From Clostridiales bacterium (lineage in GTDB: Bacteria; Bacillota; Clostridia; Christensenellales; Christensenellaceae): a DNA stretch of 5,867 nucleotides. A program made the translations under genes and the position numbers. The first letter of the stretch is position 1; every line of letters starts with the position of its first letter. The stretch covers positions 337 to 6,203 of the forward strand of contig DOMW01000172.1 in assembly GCA_003510345.1 (NCBI GenBank). Reading direction: 5' to 3'. This document shows positions 1-5,867 of the stretch, in pieces. The notes below the pieces were generated by a model that searched no databases, was not told the DNA's origin, and saw only the letters and a list, made by a program, of their open reading frames with translations.

Positions 1-73
1 CGCGCCTTACGGCGTTTGCCCTCTCCTCATACTCAGCGGGTGCTACACTCGCTGCATCGCCCATCGGGGCGCG
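1..73. repeat. Hairpin-dense GC-rich sequence, probable end of an intergenic repeat (cut by left edge)
   Basis: Seen directly: three short inverted repeats lie in 73 bases. CGCC 3-6 pairs with GGCG 11-14. CAGCGGGTG 34-42 pairs with CACTCGCTG 46-54 (9 bp with one G-T, 3-base loop). CGCCC 58-62 pairs with GGGCG 67-71. The ends also match each other: CGCGCC at 1-6 is the reverse complement of GGCGCG at 68-73, so the whole stretch could fold as one branched structure. Composition changes abruptly to AT-rich soon after. The minus strand has one open frame from 118 to the left edge, with possible starts at 85 (GTG) and 64 (ATG), giving an Ala/Glu/Arg-rich peptide. I think that peptide is more likely a by-product of the repeat than a gene. 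The repeat call is inference from structure and composition; a clipped minus-strand gene or an upstream gene's terminator region remains possible. Confidence 0.4.
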
Positions 74-147
74 CTCGTTTCGCACTCCACAGAGGAATAC
101 CCAAAAGTAAACGCAAGATCATTTTGTTGTTTTGTCTTCGTTTTTTC
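74..147. other. Intergenic stretch turning T-rich before the promoter
   Basis: No gene is seen here. The stretch passes from GC-rich sequence to a T-rich tract (about 121-146, with runs of four to six T). The T-rich part lies directly upstream of the -35 box, where A/T-rich UP elements can contact the RNA polymerase alpha subunit. That role is inferred from position and composition only. Confidence 0.3.
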
Positions 148-176
148 TTGTGATTTTTTTTTGCTTCGAGTATAAT
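148..176 (+). promoter_or_regulatory. Sigma-A-type promoter for the operon
   Basis: A perfect -10 box TATAAT lies at 171-176. Exactly 17 bases upstream is TTGTGA at 148-153, which matches the TTGACA consensus at four of six positions (TTG and the final A). The spacer carries a run of nine T at 154-162. Transcription would start near the A at 183, leaving a leader of about 74 nt before the first ATG. No operator palindrome or riboswitch-like fold was recognised in the leader. This is the only convincing promoter in the window, so it probably drives all four genes. Confidence 0.7.
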
Positions 177-245
177 AAAGCGACTTCCAGTTTTGCAGAT
201 CAACCATGCAACGTGTTAAAACAACTCAGGGGAAATAAATAAAGC

Positions 246-250
246 GGGGG
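246..250 (+). promoter_or_regulatory. Shine-Dalgarno site of the first ligase gene (GGGGG)
   Basis: GGGGG is followed by AAAAAC and then ATG at 257, a 6-nt spacing. It can pair with the CCUCC core of 16S rRNA through a central G-U pair. It supports 257 as the start, since no other in-frame start nearby has such a site. Confidence 0.7.
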
Positions 251-256
251 AAAAAC

Positions 257-1597
257 ATGAGAATCGTTTTGTATAACACAACGTCCAATGTTTTTGACGG
301 GGAATTTGTTCAAAGCACCCTTTTGCCGAAACGGGCGGACGAATGGGACAAAATGGCGGAACTATACCCGGAACACGAGATCATACTCGTCACAAAGATG
401 CCGGGGGCGTATCTGCTGGATGTTACCGGCAACGAAATCGCGGGCCAGTCAGCGAAAATACAGTATAAGCTTGTGGAGGAAAATGACAGCGCGGAGGAGA
501 TCGCGGCGTTGATCAGGAACCTTGCACCGGCGGTGGCGGTAGCCGTTTCCACACCGGCTTTTCCGCTGGATTGGAATACCCTGAAAGACGCCGTCATCGC
601 GGAGCAGCTTGAAAAATACGGCGTCAAAACGATCGCGCATAAGGTATTTACCTCCATCGCGTTTTTTGACAAATGGCGCGCGCACCTCGCGCTGCGCGAG
701 CTGGGCTTCGGCGTGGCAAAGGCGGTTTATGTGCACAACGACCTGTTTTGGGTGGAAAAACTCAACCCAATGATCAGCTCGAACGCGTATAAGGAATACA
801 TACTGTACCGCGTCAAAGAAATGACGTACCCTGTCATCATAAAGGATACGGTAGGGGCGGGTTCGCTGGGCATACAGATTGTGCCGGACTTTGAGAAAGC
901 GAAAGAAGTGCTGACCGCGCAAAGCAACGACGCCGACCTCATTGTGGAGGAACTGGTGCAGGGCGAGCCGTTCGGCACGGAAGTCCACGGGGTCAAGGGG
1001 AAGTATCATGTGCTGCCGCCGTTTATTTTCTCCAAAAACGAGGAAGGGATTACCGACCCGTTCCAGAGCGTGAAGTTCGGGCCTGTTACGAACGAAAAGT
1101 ACCATATTGCCCAATTGCAGGAATCACTGCGCCGCATGGCGGAAACATTTGAATTCGCGGGCTGTACACAGGTGGATCTGGTATTCAAAGACGATAAATG
1201 GTACGTGATCGAAATCAACCCGCGCTGGTCGGGCATGACGACGACGGCCGCCGCCGCGGAAGAGCGGTCGCCCTTTTCCATTTTCATTGAGTCGGCCGTG
1301 GGGGGCGCCGTGGATTATTCCAAAAGGGGAAACCTCAAATACACGCTGAATTTCAAGATACCGGCGCTGCCGGATGAAGAACTGGAACGCCTGTACAACT
1401 TCCCGCATGTGAAATATGTGATGAAATCCGTATCATCCTACCCCGGCAACGAGATGCAGTACTGCGAGGTAGTGATGGGCGGGTACGACACAAAAGAGGA
1501 ACTGCTGGACGGCTTAAAAGCGCTGAAAGAGGCGTATCCCGACATCGTATCGCCGCTTGTGGTCAAAAACGCGGAGGCTCTTTCTCAAATGGATTAA
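257..1597 (+). CDS. ATP-grasp ligase, L-amino-acid-ligase-like (446 aa)
   Basis: Probable soluble cytoplasmic enzyme that uses ATP to activate a carboxylate as an acyl-phosphate and join it to an amine; substrates unknown. Residues 1-130 form the Rossmann-like lead-in domain. F-D-K at 137-139 opens the ATP-grasp fold (RAHLALRELGFGVAKA follows). K196 in VIIKD, the glycine loop GAGSLG 200-205 and EEL 231-233 fit nucleotide binding. D307 and the EINPR motif 319-323 (E319, N321, R323) fit the two-magnesium site. Residues about 360-446 form a separate alpha/beta tail (hydrophobic strand, 'FPHVKYV', then 'GGYDTKEELLDGL'). In outline it resembles the C-terminal domain of BacD-type L-amino-acid ligases and of biotin-carboxylase/PurK-like enzymes. 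Length fits that group (roughly 400-470 aa) rather than D-Ala-D-Ala ligase (about 300-370). No signal peptide or membrane segment is seen. It is the first gene of the operon, 16 nt before the second ligase. The ATP-grasp assignment is firm; amino-acid ligase activity is inferred. Confidence 0.88.
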   Translation: MRIVLYNTTSNVFDGEFVQSTLLPKRADEWDKMAELYPEHEIILVTKMPGAYLLDVTGNEIAGQSAKIQYKLVEENDSAEEIAALIRNLAPAVAVAVSTPAFPLDWNTLKDAVIAEQLEKYGVKTIAHKVFTSIAFFDKWRAHLALRELGFGVAKAVYVHNDLFWVEKLNPMISSNAYKEYILYRVKEMTYPVIIKDTVGAGSLGIQIVPDFEKAKEVLTAQSNDADLIVEELVQGEPFGTEVHGVKGKYHVLPPFIFSKNEEGITDPFQSVKFGPVTNEKYHIAQLQESLRRMAETFEFAGCTQVDLVFKDDKWYVIEINPRWSGMTTTAAAAEERSPFSIFIESAVGGAVDYSKRGNLKYTLNFKIPALPDEELERLYNFPHVKYVMKSVSSYPGNEMQYCEVVMGGYDTKEELLDGLKALKEAYPDIVSPLVVKNAEALSQMD

Positions 1598-1602
1598 AAA
1601 CC

Positions 1603-1609
1603 GGGGGTG
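1603..1609 (+). promoter_or_regulatory. Shine-Dalgarno site that fixes the start of the second ligase (GGGGGTG)
   Basis: GGGGGTG is GGAGGTG with one A-to-G change, so it still pairs with the 16S 3' end through a G-U wobble. The G run ends 6 nt before ATG 1614. This decides against the in-frame GTG at 1557, which would lie inside the upstream gene and add 19 residues not expected in the family. Confidence 0.72.
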
Positions 1610-1613
1610 CAAA

Positions 1614-2468
1614 ATGAAAGTATGGGCACTGTTATCAAACGTAGACGATATACTGCAAGCATACGGTGAGCAGATGCTGCGGAACAGCAATGAGATGTTC
1701 GAGACGCTTCTGATCGATTATATCGACATCGAAATCAGGGGCGGAACCGATTTGCGGGTGTTTTACAAGGGGGAGGCGCTGCCCCTGCCCGACGCGTTCT
1801 GGCCGATGCTGAGCAATACGGATTCCTTCGCGCTGGAAAACCTGCTGCTGAACGCGGGCGTGAAAAGTGTACTCAATATGGGAGAGGTAGCGGTGGCCCG
1901 CAGTAAGATCGCCACCTACCAGAGGCTGGCGGCAAACGGTATCCGCGTGCCCGCTTCGGTGGTGTTTTTCAACCATCCGAACAAAGCATCCATTCTGGAA
2001 AAGACGCGCTTTCCCTTTGTGGTCAAGCCGGACAGCGGGTTTGGCGGGGAAGGCGTGCGGCTGATCGGCTCGGAGGCCGAACTGGACGAGTACATCGCAA
2101 AGCTGCAATATGGAACGGCGTATGTCGCGCAGGAATACATCGCCGCCTCGCGCGGAAAAGACGTCCGCGTTATCCTGCTGGACGGCGAATATTTGTATTC
2201 GTCCATGCGCAGCGCCACCGACCCGGGTGAGTTCCGTTCCAACGTCCATGTGGGCGGGGAGCTGATCGACTACAAAATTGACGGGGCCGAGCTGGAGTTG
2301 TGCAAGCGGATAGCGGCCCTTTTTGACCTGCCGCTGATCGGGCTTGACCTGCTTTTGGGCGAAGGGGAGTTTGTGATTGCCGAAGTGAACGCGTTCCCCG
2401 GCCTGTTCCTTGAGAATCTGGCAAAAGCAGGCAAGGTGATATTGGACAAGTTTCTCGCAAAAGGGTAA
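1614..2468 (+). CDS. RimK-type ATP-grasp ligase (284 aa)
   Basis: Probable cytoplasmic ATP-dependent carboxylate-amine ligase of the RimK/LysX/MptN group, whose members usually add glutamate or another amino acid to a carboxyl group. Seen: an N-terminal lead-in domain (1-95) ending in 'LNMGEVAVARSK', the counterpart of the RimK 'DK' helix start. K138 in VVKPD and the loop SGFGGEGV 141-148 bind ATP. QEYI 173-176 is followed by GKDVRV 181-186, then R199 and FRSN 207-210 with HVGG 212-215, the run most typical of RimK-like enzymes. D245 (GLDLL), E257 and N259 (EVN) followed by PG 262-263 supply metal binding. Length about matches the family (280-330 aa). All motif residues are present, so it looks active. 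It differs strongly from the preceding ligase (different C-terminus and motif set), so the pair is not a recent duplication. I infer that it acts on, or supplies, the other ligase's product. Its exact substrate, and whether it modifies a protein or a small molecule, cannot be told from sequence. Confidence 0.88.
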   Translation: MKVWALLSNVDDILQAYGEQMLRNSNEMFETLLIDYIDIEIRGGTDLRVFYKGEALPLPDAFWPMLSNTDSFALENLLLNAGVKSVLNMGEVAVARSKIATYQRLAANGIRVPASVVFFNHPNKASILEKTRFPFVVKPDSGFGGEGVRLIGSEAELDEYIAKLQYGTAYVAQEYIAASRGKDVRVILLDGEYLYSSMRSATDPGEFRSNVHVGGELIDYKIDGAELELCKRIAALFDLPLIGLDLLLGEGEFVIAEVNAFPGLFLENLAKAGKVILDKFLAKG

Positions 2469-2490
2469 GTAAATATACGCTTTACCTTGT

Positions 2491-2495
2491 GGGGG
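2491..2495 (+). promoter_or_regulatory. Shine-Dalgarno site that fixes the start of the first exporter gene (GGGGG)
   Basis: GGGGG ends 8 nt before ATG 2504. An in-frame GTG at 2489 overlaps this site and has no comparable site of its own, so the ATG five codons downstream is the better start. The 35-nt gap between genes (2469-2503) holds only this site and a weak 5-bp AT-rich inverted repeat. Confidence 0.65.
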
Positions 2496-2503
2496 ATAAA
2501 ACA

Positions 2504-4249
2504 ATGGTAAAATTTTTGATGGGGCTGCTGAAGCCCTACGCGTGGCTGCTGGTCGTTGTAATAGCTTTGCAGGTCGGCCAGGCGCTGCTCTCCCTGTACC
2601 TTCCCACTATAAACGCCGGTATCATCGACTACGGCGTGATCCATGCCGATACGGACTATATTATGTCGCAGGGGGGCTTGATGGTGGGCCTGTCGCTGGT
2701 GCAGTTTGTGTGCGCGCTGCTGGCCAGCATACTGGGCGCGAAGATCGCGCTTTCCGCCGGCCGCGATTTGCGCGGAAAGCTGTATGAACGCATACTGTCC
2801 TTTTCCCAGCGCGAGATCGGCATACTGGGTGCGCCTACGCTGATCACGCGCGCCACCAACGACGTGCAGCAGATCGTCCAGTTTATGATATTTCTGTTTA
2901 CCGTGATCATCAACGCGCCTATTATGTTTGTGGGCGGCATCTTCATGGCGTTTTCGCAGGATGTCTCGCTTTCCATGGTGATCGTGGTGGCGCTGCCCAT
3001 ACTGGCGGTTATTTCCATTCTGTTCATCGTGAAGCTGGTGCCGCATTACCGCGTCCAGCAGGAACGCATTGACGACGTAAACAGCGTACTGCGCGACCAG
3101 ATTTCAGGGATACGCGTGGCAAAGGCGTTCGTAAAGGAAAGCCATGAGGAAGAAAAGCTGGGCGGCGTAAACAGTGAGTTGTTCCGGCTGAATGTTTCCA
3201 TTGGCCGCATGACGACCATACTGCCGCCCATTTTTATGTTTGTCGTGAACGTCGCGACGATCGTACTGCTCTGGTACGGCGGGCTGCGCGCGGAGGTGGG
3301 CGATGTGCAGATCGGCCAGATCATCGCGTTTATCACCTACATGTCGTTTATATTGACAGCCGCGCTTTTGGCGTCGCTGGTGTTTATTATGATGCCGCGC
3401 GCGGAGGTTTCGGCCGAGCGCATCAAAGAAGTATTGGACACAAAGAGCAGTGTGCGCGAAGCCACCACACCGGCCGCCCGGCCTGCCCGGGGCGTGGTAC
3501 AGTTTGACGGCGCGGGGTTTTCCTACGCGCCGGATAACCCTGATGTGGAGCCGGTACTCAAAGAAATTTCCTTCACGGCACAGCCGGGCCAGATGACGGC
3601 GATCATCGGGTCGACGGGCTGCGGCAAGACGACGCTTCTAAACCTCATCCCCCGCCTCGCGGACGTCACGCAGGGCGCGGTGCGGTTTGACGGCGAGGAT
3701 GTCCGCAATTACAACATCGCGGACTTGGATGAGGCGATCGGCATGGTGCCGCAAAAAGCGTTCCTGTTTTCGGGTACGCTGGAGCAAAACCTGCGCCACG
3801 CCAAACCGGACGCCACGGACGATGAACTGTGGGAGGCGCTGCGTATCGCGCAGGCCGAGGAATTTGTACGGGAAAGCGAGGGCGGTCTGTCTATGCGGGT
3901 GGCCGAGGGCGGCTCCAACTTCTCGGGCGGGCAGAGGCAAAGGCTGGCGATTGCCCGCGCCATTGTGCGCAGGCCGAACGTATATATTTTCGACGATTCG
4001 TTTTCCGCGCTGGACTACGCCACCGACCGTAATCTGCGCGCGGCGCTGAAAGAGATTACCGCGGAGTCGGCTGTCATTGTCGTCGCCCAGCGGATCACAT
4101 CCATTTCACGCGCCGACCAGATTGTCGTCATGAACAACGGCGCGGTGGAAGATATCGGCACGCATGAAGAGCTGCTGGCCCGTTGCCGCACCTATCAGGA
4201 GATTGCGGCATCGCAGCCGTCGGAACAGGAACAGGGGGTGACGGCATGA
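2504..4249 (+). CDS. ABC exporter half, degenerate-site subunit (581 aa)
   Basis: Membrane protein with a fused ATPase, one half of a type I (type IV fold) heterodimeric ABC exporter of the LmrCD/EfrCD/BmrCD/TM287-288 kind. Six membrane helices are predictable by eye near 13-33, 56-78, 127-149, 153-176, 240-262 and 274-298. The nucleotide-binding domain starts near 330: A-loop Y341, Walker A GSTGCGKTT 369-377, Q-loop Q417 and a canonical signature FSGGQ 473-477. Walker B (VYIFDD) has D498 where active sites carry the catalytic Glu, and the H-loop His is Q529 (VAQRI). Both changes are known hallmarks of the degenerate-site subunit in such heterodimers, so this is not decay. Length is normal. 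It follows the ligase genes by 35 nt and overlaps the partner gene by 4 nt (ATGA), implying translational coupling and equal dosage. Family members export drugs, peptides or lipids; here the ligases suggest a small peptide-like cargo, which is inference. Confidence 0.93.
   Translation: MVKFLMGLLKPYAWLLVVVIALQVGQALLSLYLPTINAGIIDYGVIHADTDYIMSQGGLMVGLSLVQFVCALLASILGAKIALSAGRDLRGKLYERILSFSQREIGILGAPTLITRATNDVQQIVQFMIFLFTVIINAPIMFVGGIFMAFSQDVSLSMVIVVALPILAVISILFIVKLVPHYRVQQERIDDVNSVLRDQISGIRVAKAFVKESHEEEKLGGVNSELFRLNVSIGRMTTILPPIFMFVVNVATIVLLWYGGLRAEVGDVQIGQIIAFITYMSFILTAALLASLVFIMMPRAEVSAERIKEVLDTKSSVREATTPAARPARGVVQFDGAGFSYAPDNPDVEPVLKEISFTAQPGQMTAIIGSTGCGKTTLLNLIPRLADVTQGAVRFDGEDVRNYNIADLDEAIGMVPQKAFLFSGTLEQNLRHAKPDATDDELWEALRIAQAEEFVRESEGGLSMRVAEGGSNFSGGQRQRLAIARAIVRRPNVYIFDDSFSALDYATDRNLRAALKEITAESAVIVVAQRITSISRADQIVVMNNGAVEDIGTHEELLARCRTYQEIAASQPSEQEQGVTA
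4234..4241 (+). promoter_or_regulatory. Shine-Dalgarno site of the second exporter gene (GGGGGTGA)
   Basis: GGGGGTGA lies inside the end of the preceding gene, with the G run ending 7 nt before ATG 4246. It equals GGAGGTGA with one A-to-G wobble change and so can pair along most of the anti-Shine-Dalgarno sequence. Together with the ATGA overlap it allows both re-initiation and independent initiation. Confidence 0.7.
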
Positions 4250-5867
4250 AAAAGAGTTTGCTGGGGCGTCTCTTCGCGCTGTTTTTCGCGGACAAGCGGC
4301 GTAGCGCCGCCATGATGGCGCTGCTGATCATCTCCGGCGTGTTTGTATCGCTAGGCCCCCGCGTACTGGGCTTCGCGACAGATACACTCGCGTCTGGCCT
4401 TGTGGCGGGCGGGATCGACTGGGGTGCTTTTCTTAGGTGGGCGGGGATCGCGCTGGCCGTGTACGGCGTGCAGTTCGTCACCAAATGGGCGGCGGGCTGG
4501 ATCTCTACGCGCATCGTATCGGATATCGCGTATGACCTGCGCGCGCGGGTGGAAAAAAAGCTGTGGAAGCTACCGTTGAATTACTATGACACAGGCAGCC
4601 GCGGCGATATTATGAGCCGCACGACAAACGATATCGACAACGTCGTCAACACATTGAACCAGACGGGCGGCGACTTCTTCTATTATGTATTGATGCTCGT
4701 CGGCATGATCATTATGATGTTCTCACTCTCGTGGCAGCTTGCGCTTGTCACGCTGGTGCTGATCCCGCTGTCCGCTATCATTGTGCGGTTTGTTTCCAAG
4801 GCGTCCGGGCCGCAGTTCAAGAAGCAGTGGGACTATACGGGCAAGATCAATTCCAATGTGGAAGAGAGCTTCAACGGCCATACTATCATCAAAGCGTACG
4901 GGCGGGAGGAACAGTTTACCGAGACGTTCCGTGAACAAAACGAGGCGCTGTATAAAGCGTCCTTCAAAGCGACCTCTATCTCCAACCTGATCCAGCCGCT
5001 GTCGCGCTTTATTACCAACATCAACTACGTGATCGTCGCGCTGGTGGGCGCGCTGCGGATCATAAACGGGCAAATGACCATCGGCGACGTGCAGGCGTTT
5101 ATCCAGTACGCGCGGCAGTTCCAGCAGCCCTTTACGCAATTGGCGCAGATGTTCAGTGTGCTGCAATCGGGCATGGCGTCGCTGGGCCGCGTGTTTGAAC
5201 TGCTGGACAGCGAAGAGGAAGAGGCGGACGACCCGTCGCTTCCGGCGCGCCACGACCTAAGCGGGCAGATCGATTTCCAGGACGTATTTTTCAGTTACAC
5301 GCCCGAAAAGAAGCTGATTGAACACATGAACCTCAGCGTGAAGCCGGGCGAGACGGTGGCTATCGTGGGCAGCACGGGCGCGGGCAAGACGACGCTGGTC
5401 AACCTGATCGAGCGGTTTTATGAGATCGACAGCGGGCGCATTGTGCTGGACGGCAAGTGGGAACTGCACGAACTGAGCAGGGCGGCGCTGCGGCGCAACA
5501 TCGGCATGGTGTTGCAGGATACATGGCTGCACAAGGGCACCATTGAGGAAAACATCAAATACGGGTTGCCGGACGATGTACCAATCTCGGATGAGGAATT
5601 CCGCGCGGCGTGTGAAGCGACGTTTGTGGACGGGTTTGTGCGCACGCTCCCCGACGGCTATAATACCATGCTGAACAATGAGCTGGCTTCCGTTTCCGCG
5701 GGGGAAAAACAGCTTTTGACTATCGCGCGCGCTTTCCTTGTGAAGCCTAATATACTGATACTGGATGAAGCGACCAGTTCGGTGGATACGCGCACGGAGG
5801 CGTTGATCCAGGAGGCGATCAACAAGCTGCGGGAGGGCCGGACCAGCTTTGTAATCGCGCACCGCCT
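4246..5867 (+). CDS. ABC exporter half, catalytic-site subunit (partial, 540 residues visible)
   Basis: Partner half of the heterodimeric exporter; the frame stays open to the right edge and the C-terminus is missing (probably some 40-60 residues by comparison with the family). Membrane helices are seen near 22-45, 62-83, 144-163, 165-183, 255-272 and 279-305. The intracellular loop before the third helix carries the typical 'YYDTGSRGDIMSRTTNDI' pattern. ATPase domain: A-loop Y351, Walker A GSTGAGKTT 375-383, Q-loop Q424, Walker B ILILDE with catalytic E508, D-loop SSVD 511-514 and H-loop H539, the last full codon but one-base short of the next. The signature is VSAGE at 483-487 instead of LSGGQ. 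In the dimer this altered signature faces the Walker motifs of the other subunit, so it completes the degenerate ATP site, while E508 and H539 with the partner's FSGGQ form the working site. The start overlaps the upstream stop by ATGA and has its own Shine-Dalgarno site. Anything downstream, such as further biosynthesis genes or a terminator, is outside the window. Confidence 0.93.
   Translation, partial: MKKSLLGRLFALFFADKRRSAAMMALLIISGVFVSLGPRVLGFATDTLASGLVAGGIDWGAFLRWAGIALAVYGVQFVTKWAAGWISTRIVSDIAYDLRARVEKKLWKLPLNYYDTGSRGDIMSRTTNDIDNVVNTLNQTGGDFFYYVLMLVGMIIMMFSLSWQLALVTLVLIPLSAIIVRFVSKASGPQFKKQWDYTGKINSNVEESFNGHTIIKAYGREEQFTETFREQNEALYKASFKATSISNLIQPLSRFITNINYVIVALVGALRIINGQMTIGDVQAFIQYARQFQQPFTQLAQMFSVLQSGMASLGRVFELLDSEEEEADDPSLPARHDLSGQIDFQDVFFSYTPEKKLIEHMNLSVKPGETVAIVGSTGAGKTTLVNLIERFYEIDSGRIVLDGKWELHELSRAALRRNIGMVLQDTWLHKGTIEENIKYGLPDDVPISDEEFRAACEATFVDGFVRTLPDGYNTMLNNELASVSAGEKQLLTIARAFLVKPNILILDEATSSVDTRTEALIQEAINKLREGRTSFVIAHR

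Noticed and set aside
112..162. Rho-independent terminator (stem 112-118 with 146-152, then a T run)
   Set aside because: The 7-bp stem has a G-T pair and a 27-nt unpaired loop, and the T run coincides with the promoter spacer. Too weak to call.
206..238. Ten-codon open frame in the leader starting at ATG 206 (a possible leader peptide or modified-peptide precursor)
   Set aside because: It has no Shine-Dalgarno site, and its product has no acidic residues or core repeats such as a graspetide precursor would need. It is probably chance.
1557..1613. Earlier GTG start for the RimK-type ligase
   Set aside because: It would overlap the upstream gene by 41 nt and add 19 residues before a clean family-type N-terminus. 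ATG 1614 has a good Shine-Dalgarno site at the right distance.
257..2468. The two ligases as graspetide (microviridin-like) RiPP macrocyclases
   Set aside because: No precursor gene is visible in the window. The first enzyme has an amino-acid-ligase-like layout instead of the MvdC/MvdD type, and the second matches RimK motifs. A precursor outside the window cannot be excluded.
2469..2485. GTAAA/TTTAC inverted repeat between the second ligase and the exporter
   Set aside because: Only 5 bp and AT-rich, with no T tract after it; expected by chance.
310..5862. Long open frames on the minus strand opposite the ligase and exporter genes
   Set aside because: They lie antisense to clearly conserved coding sequence, give low-complexity Arg/His/Ser-rich products with no recognisable motif, and are common shadows in GC-rich DNA.

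Overview
The window reads as one plus-strand operon of four genes behind a single recognisable promoter. Its GC-rich coding sequence, sigma-A-type promoter, Shine-Dalgarno sites upstream of every start and LmrCD/EfrCD-type exporter suggest a moderately high-GC Firmicute (Clostridia-like). I cannot name the species; Christensenellaceae-like gut Clostridia are only a guess.

Layout. Positions 1-73 are GC-rich and packed with short hairpins, and look like the clipped end of an intergenic repeat. Composition turns sharply AT/T-rich from about 110, and a promoter (-35 at 148-153, -10 TATAAT at 171-176) would start a transcript near 183. Four genes follow: an ATP-grasp ligase of L-amino-acid-ligase-like architecture (257-1597), a RimK-type ATP-grasp ligase (1614-2468), and the two halves of a heterodimeric ABC exporter (2504-4249, and 4246 running off the right edge). 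Gaps are 16 nt, 35 nt and a 4-nt ATGA overlap. No terminator or internal promoter was seen between genes, so co-transcription is the simple reading. The last gene is cut by the window just at its H-loop.

How they may work together. Two different ATP-grasp ligases followed by an export pump suggest that the cell joins amino acids or other carboxylates and amines into a small peptide-like product without ribosomes, then exports it. The first enzyme could make a dipeptide-like bond and the second, RimK-like, could extend it, often with an acidic amino acid in that family. This is inference: no substrate can be read from the sequence, and no precursor peptide, regulator or other tailoring enzyme lies in the window. 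The exporter shows the expected asymmetric pair of ATP sites: the first subunit has lost the catalytic Glu and the H-loop His, and the second has a non-consensus signature motif.

Smaller signals are a GGGGG Shine-Dalgarno core 6-8 nt before all four starts, and a strong preference for the ATA codon when isoleucine precedes leucine.
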